Shown: positions 14,301-19,075 of the stretch, piece after piece
Numbering within the stretch: the stretch's first letter is position 1
How the letters are laid out: each line of letters opens with the position of its first letter
Source of the DNA: Symbiodinium natans
Taxonomy: Eukaryota; Sar; Dinophyceae; Suessiales; Symbiodiniaceae
Assembly: GCA_905221605.1 (NCBI GenBank)
Contig: CAJNDS010000599.1
Coordinates: forward strand, 1-31,000
Length of the DNA: 31,000 nt
Direction: 5' to 3'
Program-made: the position numbers and the translations under genes
Notes under the pieces: generated by a model
What the model saw: only the letters and a program-made list of their open reading frames with translations
What the model was told of the DNA's origin: nothing
Database searches by the model: none

Positions 14301-17300
14301 TTTTGGCGAACCAAGGCGGACGCCAAGGACTGGGATTCCGTCCGGGCTGACCTTGAGGTCTATGCTCTTGCGGGCGAGAAGGTCGCGAAGGATCCTAGGC
14401 GCACCGAGGCCTATAGAGACCTCGTATGGTCGGGTTTGAAGATCGAGCCTGGACCAACCAGACCAGGGCTGACCGATGCTGACATCGCAGCCGTCAGGGA
14501 GGTCGTACGGCGAAAGGCCGCTGGGTTCTGGGTGGAGGACACCACCAGGACCACGGTCAGGAAGTTCGCCCACGACTGCATCCCCACCGGGCCGCCGGTC
14601 TCGTCCCAGCCTCACAGTCTGAGGGGCGAGTCCGCGCAATGGGTCGACGACAAGCTTGAAGAAGAATGCAAGCGGGGTCAGTTGATCCGCGGCAGCTCGG
14701 CTTGGGGATCTGCGCCGTTTCCGACCAAGGAAATGCCCAGCTACAAGCGGCATAGGAAGCGACGCTTGGTGGTTGACTACCGCCGTGTGAATGCCCGAAT
14801 TAAGCGCTCCACGTACTATTGTCGGCGGGGTAGCGATGTGCTCGCCGCCGCAGTAGGTTCGGTTTGGTATACCTTCGTGGATGCGGTTAGTGGGTTTAAT
14901 CAAATTAGGAACACCAAGCGTGCTCGCGAGGTGTTGGCCATTGTGGCAAGATCAGGGAAATATCTCCCTGTCGGCCTCACCTTTGGCCCGATTAACGGCC
15001 CAGATGATTTCAACTTTGTGGTTGATAGGGCCTATGCCCCCGGCAGAGGTAGGCGCCTTAAGTATACTAAGGAGTGGATAGCCTACGTGGATGATCTTAC
15101 TGTTAGGACGGGTAGGGTCATTGATGGGCAGTTTTTCACTGATGCCCAAGCCGAGGGGGCGGTGCGCGAAGCGTGCGCCAAAGGGGCAGTCGCAGCTCCG
15201 CAGAGCGCGTCGTCTGCTCTTGAAGCCTTAGGCGTTCGCGGTGCGCACAACACCAAGCGCGCGAACCATGACGCGGCGCGCTCAGACCAGAATCACCCCA
15301 CGCGCGTTCTGATGCTCAGGATGTTGGGGCTGTTCGGGTGTTTCTGTGTTCAGGGCGGGTGTTTTTGGGGCGGGCCGTTTCCCAGGTCGCCGGTCTGCGG
15401 GCAGAAGGATTTTTCGTCGTTCGTTGCGTGCAGCTTCGTTCCTCTGTCTCGCAGCCAGTGTTTTGCAAGCAGGCCTAGAGGTTCGGTCCAAGGTCGAAGC
15501 AGAAGCCTTAGAAGCCTTAGAGCCCAGACCTTAAGGAAACTCCCCAAACCCCCGCCGCAGCGGTTCAAGTGTGTTGTAGAACCTAGGGTAGGTAGTCCCT
15601 CCCCGCGTTCGTGCCTGTGCACTGCGCCCCGCTGCGGGTCGCGACCAGACCGCGCGGGAGCGACCGATCGGTCGCCCGGACCTTCGTGGTCAACCACAAG
15701 GCCCCGCTGCGGGCCGTGCCCTGGCCGCGCGGGAGCGGCTGCCTACCACTACTGCACACCGGCCCCTTGCAGCGGGCCGTGTCCTGGCCGCTCAAGGGCG
15801 CGTCAGGTTTTCCTCGCCCATCGGAGGTCCAGCAAAGCCGCGGGCCTCAGTGCCGCGATGGGTGGAGGAGGGTCGAAGGGCAGGGGCAAGAGCAAGAGTC
15901 CAGGCCCTAAGGGCCGAAAGGGCCCGCCCACGATCGACGACGTGCAGCGTATGCTAGTCCGATGCATGCGGCACGGCGAAGCTGGTTGTAGAGGCCGGTT
16001 CGCTCCGGGCGGCCTCTACCCGGTTGATGAGTTGATCGAACAACTCGGCATCACCATCAACCAGTACAACCAGGCGGTCGCGCACGACGCCAACCAGCGG
16101 AAACCGAGGTTGGATACCTCGCACGCTGGCTTCTTGCGTGCCTTTCAAGGCCACTCGGCCGATTGCGGCCATCCTATGGGGTTCATGATGGAGGGCCTAA
16201 GTGAGACCGCCATCAACGATCTTATATATCGGTATGGCCCGGCCATGTGGCACGGCACGGACCTGCATGTCGTGCCAAGCCTGATTCAGAATGGCTTGAT
16301 CCCCGGCGGCGGGCCGGGAGGCCGCCTCGGGGTGCACTACGTCCTAGGGCACTGCCCCACGCAGTGGGAGGACGGGAGACGCGGGTTCCGCCGCGGATCG
16401 ACTTGCATAGTCGAGGTCCGGTTGGCGGTCCTGCGGGACGCCGGAGTGCCTATCTATGCGGGAGCAGATGGGGTGGCTCTCACTGGCCAGATTAGAGCCA
16501 CCGGCATCTCCCGCATCTGGGCACTCCCCAAAGGCTCGCCTGTTTACTCAGTCTTAATTGCTGAGTTAGAAGTGGATCGGTTGATCCAGCATGTCGACCT
16601 AAGGAGTTTAGGCGACACCAGTGCGGGCCCCCACCCGCCGTTGGGGCGAGGACCGAAACTGGGCACGGTCCAAGCGTCCCAAGCTGCTGCGGCCAGCAGT
16701 GGCGCGGCGAGCTCCTCGACGGTTGTGCTGGCCCCTGCGGGCCGTGTCATGGCCGCGGGGGCCGCCCAACCTGTTACCCCTCCTAAGGCCGCGCCGAAGG
16801 CCAAAGGGCGTGCTTCAGGGGCTCCTAAGACTTCGATCGTGCCAGCGAAGCCCAAGGTGTACCCTAGGCGCAACGTCCCAGGCCCCAATGTCCTCGAGGC
16901 CGAAGACTCGCTCGAGGAAGAGGCAGCCCAAGAAGCTGAAGGTGTCGAGGAAGATAGTTCCAGCTCGGATCTTCCCGACACGCGGGCGCCCCAAGCCGCG
17001 GTCAAGGTGAAGGAGGACGAAGAGCCCGCTGGCGGGGCCCAGGCCGAGAGCACAGAGGAAGGATTCCTCGAGCTTGGCCAATCGGTGGTCAGCAGCGCGA
17101 AGGAGTACCTCGCGCGGTCCGAAGCTCTTCTGAGAGCGCAGAAGCTCCAGTCGAAGATACTGGAGGTGGCGGGAACCGCGATGGTGAAGCTAGAAAAGAT
17201 CACCAAGCGTGAGGAATCCCTCAAAACTCTGCGCCGTGAGGGAGAGAATCGGGCGGCCGGGGAAGGCGCCGACGGGGAAGAGGTGTCTGACGATGGTCAG

Positions 17301-17864
17301 GATGCCCCCGGAGGTGCGGGATCGAGCAGTTCTGCCAGGCCTTCAGGAGGCGGGACCGTCCAGTCCGCCCCGGCCCCAGAGGAGCCTCGCCCCAACGCTG
17401 ACGGCCACTATGGATGCTCAGCTCCTGGATGCGGGCTGGCCTTTGAGTCGCTGGTGCAATACCACTTGCATCAGGCGGCCTGCCATGGCGCCTCTCTTCC
17501 GCCCAACCTGGGGATCAGCCCCTCCGCACCTCTTGACCCTTTTCGTCAAGACTGGCGGGGACGGTTGTTCCGCCGAGGAAAGGACGGTGGGTATGGGGAG
17601 GTGCCCATGCTCCGAGTGATTCGGTACCACAAAGCCAACGGGTACGATCACTCGAAGGTCCCGCTCCTGAAGAGAGGGGACCGAATCCAGCTTGAGGACG
17701 GATCGCACCACATTTATGGTGGAGCGAGCCCACGGAGGAGGCCGAGCCGGGACCTCCGCGGGAGGCCGCTCCGTGCGGGCGGGCCCCCGAGCCGCCGACG
17801 AGCGACGTTCAGCAACGCCTTGCAGAGCGTCGTTCCAAGCGGGATTACTCGCCAGACCTGGTGA
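7962..17864 (+). CDS. ORF3: Pol polyprotein with permuted RT, RNase H, integrase, Tpt1-like region
   Basis: The frame has no ATG near its start (GTG at 7962); entry by the -1 shift at 7995-8001 is likely. Domains in order: Cys-rich region and a hydrophobic segment (aa about 15-130), RT thumb/connection (about 297-412), RNase H (432-577), unknown region with a CxC...CxxC ribbon (about 865-880), integrase (1274-1504), GPY/F-like tail (1560-1607), possible degenerate methyltransferase-like region (1827-2050), RT fingers/palm with YVDD at 2375 (2203-2397), a linker that does not look coding (about 2410-2632), and from M2633 a Tpt1-like domain, acidic/Ala-rich spacer and a C2H2 finger (3150-3175). 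The last ~55 codons look like shadow; the protein continues better in the -1 frame (ORF4). The part from 15858 may be a separate cistron. Confidence 0.85.
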   Translation: MPGLWPTGEGKGFVLLAAQECDHSLQPGEVVAEVRSGLVSAAACGCGAIETVFESEPSPQACADCGVAVASVDHDPCFACGSASRAAARSFQGCSSCARSFGRLRTGARIGVLSVLAAVTVLASVWGGSGPVGRPVEEPGVLTCLDHLPSVDSWWEAPGGYASVWGRRPAQKDLGTVAVEKAPYETCLLQRAGEAWRLWDTRDLRVAESVACSDEVPVTERLAVFRTRKGPRWAGWREGSATAERGASDAVRPADAVDTARCPSYHIVESWDIDKMIEEPPTDYYYEQLAADMRARHPKACPHLLDHLVSLEGFLDKSILFGFSFGISKAEVCVSKGKLLGHNIGRDGSSPDEERCQAVIDFPPLWEKLHIQQFLGCANWLRGYLPVEYGHAAKILGQWQKPGAVFPEGGLGSAATEGCKAFKAIKRMMQNRINLATFDEASAADGSCPLEQIADASGIAVGGSVVQMTRDLSQLKVLMTHSKSLTPAQQNWPPLIQEAFAQLEVKRATRRMFGSIRTLCWTDHANLTRAQTSDIGMDPKLVRWVAEILMDGSEIRSLSGRSATLGDSFSRNPKDRDALLAARTKDLEGLSGQLRGFDLDQYLGEGTEGDGPVPWAVGNDAVPEPAGRVQAAAVPMCVVAALPVRVMVVFDYARWKEQDAELTEIRRVFQASLPGVSVAVRGCWGPFEDTDGLASHFDCGAGRLAGTKKIKRIRVDLLTSCAKVLREASGFRPQFLVGLGQGGLVTAVLRWPLVVELTLQARNLQRKEARAVGEAWAGIKAIWAVRPRLWRTQQGHLEVAEACPELKKDFPEPPLRGFGIVGKQALGAEVLRSLRLDAVRSIDDASIRGMLDEPSRPLWDHEGLCICGKRTYLFSRCPACIEKEAVDISVEIAEREEPEPPLEGDLEAHEVGLEVNSVLATLDRTGGLVRVRSSTIQQWAVGFRTTPKDAPVPTAYGMLSGKIWKKSHSMKLSLGSQHKDLSKWGDVKPYWTTWVVREDGAVVAGHNCSPLNVVQGDIVVHWSSVVNWHGHRHVVNEQCEVLWRSNGKEVALDPSFGKLIALVGRVTQVIGWRATGEAASDPRRSTLQASRVLAQFSSSNEGVEGHWTAGAISRGKNANECKLKGRVLAFMGEEHKGPAVVLELVSHSPILCIWDHSSTKVKVEFKGGVPSLSLIAEEDENRREQLAVEARDAANISEFRVTGSLRTAWYEGQRRDPSLAGSIRKPEPPMEISGDGLLERLEREVTLRTGQTVVVPVVPNGAAGANGVTWRRACYNSVHCGVLGAHRSAEVTVKLLERAVWWPDLEKDVRTWVAKCLACIKGRSRPTKVEARAVKCGAETCWQEVSVDCEGPNREDREGHRYSLTYFDCLSHAVLLEPMRSLTHAEVRRAFVRCVLRSRTIPSLIRSDRGPEFKNALMAELSAMLGTEWRFSAPLRPCELGANERVHQEVQKVLGAVVRQVGASLSEAWSDWLVVAEYVIDNTPGPHGYTPRDLERSWSLALPLEKDVLRDALQFEPISDWARSQFKQFSELAAAVREHWTRSSEARAKLANRHRRTVDLKPGDRVVWNAPRARSEGAGRVPWKPGLTGPWRVLEVKGHRLTLEPVSMESGGTSSARRGPMEAHAEDCILVPADADGAESREPVVFEDDGAGGDGSSRPSLGQQVQGDAKQVEFTLTRRGRDFVLRLGDRIAYRGVGGGPKVCRLGRVTQVDAARAQVGVHRYLPDASGVRVKWRLAYIAEDGALTLSEGTRPAHEAVSVREIISKIDLNRDGVLAAASARKLDKGAYSLQDRTLERASRASTGVLSIREALADLLVAEPRVLQPRASPESGAVESWFRQYFLGGVADVLEVAWGDAVVSDAARRHGYRVVPAFVQGKQAYGITWNLAAEGHLEAISGAVSRAEPKVLVIGLEGKNVPRAFLQLVVRCAQERTRAGAHVALHLQAQKGEWEPWRLEEWGALFGTLAEPRWPWAFVRADICQFARASGRGNLVESGALWLADFSLESVGLRCSRPDALGAVQHKHVGRAQADYNLIGAAFCASLQDLGLRGAEELCTAAVESFPATAGADSAAAAPQPSPVVPLPDVRSGEDLTPAERAELDKEVDKYAAEKEAFWRTKADAKDWDSVRADLEVYALAGEKVAKDPRRTEAYRDLVWSGLKIEPGPTRPGLTDADIAAVREVVRRKAAGFWVEDTTRTTVRKFAHDCIPTGPPVSSQPHSLRGESAQWVDDKLEEECKRGQLIRGSSAWGSAPFPTKEMPSYKRHRKRRLVVDYRRVNARIKRSTYYCRRGSDVLAAAVGSVWYTFVDAVSGFNQIRNTKRAREVLAIVARSGKYLPVGLTFGPINGPDDFNFVVDRAYAPGRGRRLKYTKEWIAYVDDLTVRTGRVIDGQFFTDAQAEGAVREACAKGAVAAPQSASSALEALGVRGAHNTKRANHDAARSDQNHPTRVLMLRMLGLFGCFCVQGGCFWGGPFPRSPVCGQKDFSSFVACSFVPLSRSQCFASRPRGSVQGRSRSLRSLRAQTLRKLPKPPPQRFKCVVEPRVGSPSPRSCLCTAPRCGSRPDRAGATDRSPGPSWSTTRPRCGPCPGRAGAAAYHYCTPAPCSGPCPGRSRARQVFLAHRRSSKAAGLSAAMGGGGSKGRGKSKSPGPKGRKGPPTIDDVQRMLVRCMRHGEAGCRGRFAPGGLYPVDELIEQLGITINQYNQAVAHDANQRKPRLDTSHAGFLRAFQGHSADCGHPMGFMMEGLSETAINDLIYRYGPAMWHGTDLHVVPSLIQNGLIPGGGPGGRLGVHYVLGHCPTQWEDGRRGFRRGSTCIVEVRLAVLRDAGVPIYAGADGVALTGQIRATGISRIWALPKGSPVYSVLIAELEVDRLIQHVDLRSLGDTSAGPHPPLGRGPKLGTVQASQAAAASSGAASSSTVVLAPAGRVMAAGAAQPVTPPKAAPKAKGRASGAPKTSIVPAKPKVYPRRNVPGPNVLEAEDSLEEEAAQEAEGVEEDSSSSDLPDTRAPQAAVKVKEDEEPAGGAQAESTEEGFLELGQSVVSSAKEYLARSEALLRAQKLQSKILEVAGTAMVKLEKITKREESLKTLRREGENRAAGEGADGEEVSDDGQDAPGGAGSSSSARPSGGGTVQSAPAPEEPRPNADGHYGCSAPGCGLAFESLVQYHLHQAACHGASLPPNLGISPSAPLDPFRQDWRGRLFRRGKDGGYGEVPMLRVIRYHKANGYDHSKVPLLKRGDRIQLEDGSHHIYGGASPRRRPSRDLRGRPLRAGGPPSRRRATFSNALQSVVPSGITRQTW
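7995..8001 (+). promoter_or_regulatory. -1 ribosomal frameshift site ORF2/ORF3 (G GGT TTG)
   Basis: A perfect X XXY YYZ heptamer in the ORF2 frame. Protein-like reading passes from ORF2 (ending near QERVKGL) to ORF3 (continuing VLLAAQECDH from 8001). GGGUUUA, one base different, is the shift site of the yeast L-A virus. The overlap of the two frames is 7872-8319. Confidence 0.75.
8200..8222 (+). repeat. Bulged GC hairpin (loop GCGTCCA)
   Basis: Same plan as the leader hairpins: GC(G)GGTCC pairs with GGGCCGC, leaving the third G unpaired, with a G-T pair in the stem. It lies within ORF3 coding sequence. A further example with loop GGTT is at 8347-8363. Confidence 0.55.
8850..9195 (+). other. 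RT C-terminal part (thumb/connection) without palm
   Basis: The residues FGFSFGISKAEVCV...LLGHNI, a P-D-E-E-R-C-Q-A-V region and QQFLGCANWLRGYLP correspond to the stretch that follows the YxDD box in Ty3/gypsy RT (FLGH, then LRSFLG-NYYRRFI in typical members). None of the earlier RT motifs occurs between the protease and this point; 8001-8760 gives Cys-rich and hydrophobic sequence instead. The missing palm lies at 14560-15150. Confidence 0.8.
9255..9690 (+). other. RNase H domain (Ty3/gypsy type)
   Basis: Directly follows the RT thumb as in gypsy elements. Motifs seen: ADASGIAVGG (first Asp), QEAFAQLEVKR (Glu), WTDHANL (Asp) and GDSFSRNP, the counterpart of the usual ADALSR. It would degrade the RNA strand during reverse transcription. 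Confidence 0.85.
9837..9857 (+). repeat. Bulged GC hairpin (loop GTGTCCA)
   Basis: GC(G)GGCC pairs with GGCCGC around the loop GTGTCCA. It lies inside ORF3 between RNase H and integrase. Same family as the copies at 4618, 15709, 16737, 19738 and 20734. Confidence 0.65.
11780..12470 (+). other. Integrase: HHCC zinc-binding and D-D-E core
   Basis: The N-terminal part has H...GAH, WWPDLEKDV and C-x2-C (KCLAC). The core shows SVDCEGP (first Asp, about 12002), IRSDRGPEF (second Asp, about 12181) and GANERVH (Glu, about 12288), with usual gypsy spacing. All three acidic residues are present, so the enzyme looks able to catalyse strand transfer. Confidence 0.92.
12640..12780 (+). other. GPY/F-like integrase C-terminal module
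   Basis: LKPGDRVVWN, then KPGLTGPWRVLEVKGHRLTLE, matches the GPY/F module behind many gypsy integrases. No chromodomain was recognised after it. Confidence 0.7.
13440..14110 (+). other. Possible degenerate methyltransferase-like (Rossmann) region
   Basis: The pattern VADVLEVAWGDAVVSDAARRHG, then VLVIGLEGKN, then HVALHL and W-x2-W-x-L, then WAFVRADICQF, resembles the order of strands in cytosine-methyltransferase-like domains found in some retroelement polyproteins. The glycine motif and the catalytic Pro-Cys are not present. If the resemblance is real, the domain is probably inactive. A bulged hairpin with loop AGT lies within it at 13910-13925. Confidence 0.35.
14560..15150 (+). other. RT fingers/palm with motifs 1-2, A, B and YVDD, located after integrase
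   Basis: RRLVVDYRRVNARI matches the conserved fingers strand; YTFVDAVSGFNQI is motif A with its Asp; VGLTFGPINGPDDFNF is motif B; WIAYVDDLTVRTG is motif C, with YVDD at 15084-15095. Upstream, AQWVDDKLEEECKRGQLIRGSSAWGSAPFPTKE fits the start of a gypsy RT. After YVDD about 20 plausible residues follow, then the sequence stops looking like RT; no thumb or RNase H follows here. Confidence 0.88.
15180..15857 (+). other. Linker, probably untranslated; possible start region of a second transcript
   Basis: ORF3 is open here but the translation is Cys/Arg/Ser/Pro-rich and unlike the flanking domains. It holds three bulged hairpins in near-tandem, a perfect 16-bp palindrome (GCGACCGATCGGTCGC, 15658-15673), and near its end a pyrimidine stretch followed by AG before ATG 15858. 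A spliced-leader acceptor or internal initiation is possible but unproven. Confidence 0.5.
15634..15791 (+). repeat. Three near-tandem bulged GC hairpins
   Basis: Copies at 15634-15654 (loop GCGACCA), 15709-15729 (loop GTGCCCT) and 15772-15791 (loop GTGTCCT), spaced 75 and 63 bp. The first has a T-A pair where the second and third have C-G, so pairing is kept by change on both sides. The first two also share the 3' flank CGGGAGCG. Confidence 0.8.
15858..17864 (+). CDS. Tpt1/KptA-like RNA 2'-phosphotransferase with C2H2 finger (3' part of ORF3)
   Basis: ATG 15858 is followed by a basic Gly/Lys-rich leader and then a Tpt1-type fold: LVRCMRH (R38, H39), FLRAFQGHS (R94), MWHGT (H132), a GxxxGRLGVHYV strand, GRRGFRRGS (R174-R179) and AGADGVALT. 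The Arg-His, Arg and Arg set essential in the yeast enzyme thus has candidates here. Tpt1 removes a splice-junction 2'-phosphate from RNA with NAD+. After about residue 255 comes an Ala/Pro/Glu-rich spacer, a helical stretch (about 400-470) and a C2H2 finger (C-x4-C-x12-H-x4-H, near 17415-17482). It is in frame with Pol but separated by the odd linker. The end at 17864 may be bypassed by a shift into ORF4. Two further hairpins, 16308-16326 and 17350-17368, lie in it. Confidence 0.8.
   Translation: MGGGGSKGRGKSKSPGPKGRKGPPTIDDVQRMLVRCMRHGEAGCRGRFAPGGLYPVDELIEQLGITINQYNQAVAHDANQRKPRLDTSHAGFLRAFQGHSADCGHPMGFMMEGLSETAINDLIYRYGPAMWHGTDLHVVPSLIQNGLIPGGGPGGRLGVHYVLGHCPTQWEDGRRGFRRGSTCIVEVRLAVLRDAGVPIYAGADGVALTGQIRATGISRIWALPKGSPVYSVLIAELEVDRLIQHVDLRSLGDTSAGPHPPLGRGPKLGTVQASQAAAASSGAASSSTVVLAPAGRVMAAGAAQPVTPPKAAPKAKGRASGAPKTSIVPAKPKVYPRRNVPGPNVLEAEDSLEEEAAQEAEGVEEDSSSSDLPDTRAPQAAVKVKEDEEPAGGAQAESTEEGFLELGQSVVSSAKEYLARSEALLRAQKLQSKILEVAGTAMVKLEKITKREESLKTLRREGENRAAGEGADGEEVSDDGQDAPGGAGSSSSARPSGGGTVQSAPAPEEPRPNADGHYGCSAPGCGLAFESLVQYHLHQAACHGASLPPNLGISPSAPLDPFRQDWRGRLFRRGKDGGYGEVPMLRVIRYHKANGYDHSKVPLLKRGDRIQLEDGSHHIYGGASPRRRPSRDLRGRPLRAGGPPSRRRATFSNALQSVVPSGITRQTW
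16737..16757 (+). repeat. Bulged GC hairpin (loop GTGTCAT)
   Basis: GC(G)GGCC and GGCCGC around loop GTGTCAT, within the Ala-rich spacer after the Tpt1-like domain. Confidence 0.6.
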
Positions 17865-19075
17865 CGCCTCTTGACGATCTCCATGCCCAGGAGATCGATT
17901 CCTTCTTCGCGGGCGACCCAGCCGCGGACAGCCTTGACGTCATTTTGATGCGCGCCGAGGTTCGCACTGAGTCCCACCTCAACGTTGGTCGGGAGCAAAA
18001 AGAGCCCCTGGTCAAGGAGGAACAGGAGGAGGAAGCTGAGGTTGTCAAGGACGAGGAGGTCTCGGTTGAGATGGAGGCAGGCACCGCGGATGAGGCGGAC
18101 GATGTCGCCCTCCCAGCCAACCGAGCCTACGTCGAAGGCCGCTTTTACCCCTACGGCAGCTGGCGGTGCTTCTTCTGCGAAGCCATCAACCCGGTTACCG
18201 AGGACCAGTGCCTCACCACGCACGCGGGCGGCCCGAATGCGGGTGCCCCGTGCGACGGCCGATGGATCAACGGGATCGACATCGGGTGGTGGGAGGTAGA
18301 CCCTCAAACCGCGCCAGAGCAATGGAGGCGGAGGTTTTCTGCCGAAGAGCTTGAAGAACAACAAGCGCGGGCGGATGCCGCGAGGCTTCTCAGCGATGAG
18401 GAACTCGCTGAAGCCCTCCAGGCGGCCGAGGAGGCGCAGGCGGCCGAGCGCGCCAAGAAGCGAGAGCGGCGCCAGGCGGAGAAGGCGGAGCGCGATGACC
18501 ACATCAGCGAAGCGCTCCGCATTGCAGGGTGGCAGTGCCCTAACTGCTATGAATGGAATCTTTCATTCAGGCAGCTGTGCTTTCGCTGCAGCACCCCTCT
18601 CCGTTTGGCAGAGGTCGTCTCTCGCGGGATCCCTGATCCGCGGCGTGGCGAAGAGAGGGACTCTGGCTCCGAAAGCAGCCAGGACGAGCTGGAGTACGAG
18701 ATCCTTCTGGCCAATCGTGCGATGGACCAAGAAACCATCCAACCTCTTCTTAGAAACAAACACAAGAAGAGGGGCGGTAAGCGACGTCGCGAAGAGGCAA
18801 GGGCCGCGACCCTTGGAGTGCTTGGGCAGACGCCCGTGGCAAGGGCCAGGGCAAGCCGAAGGGCAGAGGCAAGTCCGATGCCAAGGGCAAGCCCAAGGGG
18901 AGGGGCAGGTACGCCTGGGGCGCTTACGCCGCGGGCATTGTTGCCGCGCTCCAACCCCGCCCAAGCACAAGCTGGGTCCCAGCCTTCCCGTGCGGGTCGG
19001 CCCGGCCGCCGCCAATTGTTCCGCTTCCGCCGCGGACCCCCTTTTTCCTGGGTCGCGGGCTCCTCAATCGGTTGA
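17696..19075 (+). CDS. ORF4: zinc-finger protein, RanBP2-type
   Basis: The frame is open from 17696 and reads protein-like from there (SEPTEEAEPGPP..., then QQRLAERRSKRDY), although the first listed start is a GTG at 17861 overlapping the ORF3 stop (gTGA). The product has an acidic N-terminal part, a W-x-C-x2-C-containing cluster near 18160-18250, a long Glu/Ala/Arg helix (about 18330-18500) and a RanBP2-type finger W-x-C-x2-C-x3-N-x6-C-x2-C at 18530-18592. Such fingers bind RNA or ubiquitin. No ATG and no canonical slippery heptamer explains entry from ORF3. From about 18781 the -1 frame also reads well (Gly-Lys repeats leading into ORF5). The ORF4 stop TGA overlaps an ATG at 19075 (TGATG). 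Confidence 0.65.
   Translation, partial: GRIAPHLWWSEPTEEAEPGPPREAAPCGRAPEPPTSDVQQRLAERRSKRDYSPDLVTPLDDLHAQEIDSFFAGDPAADSLDVILMRAEVRTESHLNVGREQKEPLVKEEQEEEAEVVKDEEVSVEMEAGTADEADDVALPANRAYVEGRFYPYGSWRCFFCEAINPVTEDQCLTTHAGGPNAGAPCDGRWINGIDIGWWEVDPQTAPEQWRRRFSAEELEEQQARADAARLLSDEELAEALQAAEEAQAAERAKKRERRQAEKAERDDHISEALRIAGWQCPNCYEWNLSFRQLCFRCSTPLRLAEVVSRGIPDPRRGEERDSGSESSQDELEYEILLANRAMDQETIQPLLRNKHKKRGGKRRREEARAATLGVLGQTPVARARASRRAEASPMPRASPRGGAGTPGALTPRALLPRSNPAQAQAGSQPSRAGRPGRRQLFRFRRGPPFSWVAGSSIG
19039..19045 (+). promoter_or_regulatory. Candidate -1 frameshift site ORF4/ORF5 (C CCT TTT)
   Basis: A perfect X XXY YYZ heptamer in the ORF4 frame, 27 nt before the ORF4 stop. A -1 slip would read F-L-G-R-G-L-L-N-R-L-M into ORF5. 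A stop-start overlap TGATG follows at 19073-19077, so reinitiation is the alternative. The ORF5 frame already looks coding upstream of this site, which weakens the case. Confidence 0.45.

Noticed and set aside
14010-14903. 297-codon ORF on the minus strand
   Set aside because: It is antisense to the RT fingers/palm; no domain is seen in it.
8850-15150. Nested insertion of a second retroelement as the cause of the RT order
   Set aside because: No second LTR pair or target duplication is seen between the halves, and one reading frame spans them. It cannot be wholly excluded as an ancient event.
17861-17864. GTG at 17861 as the true ORF4 start
   Set aside because: The ORF4 frame already reads protein-like from about 17700, so the GTG is just the first listed start codon.
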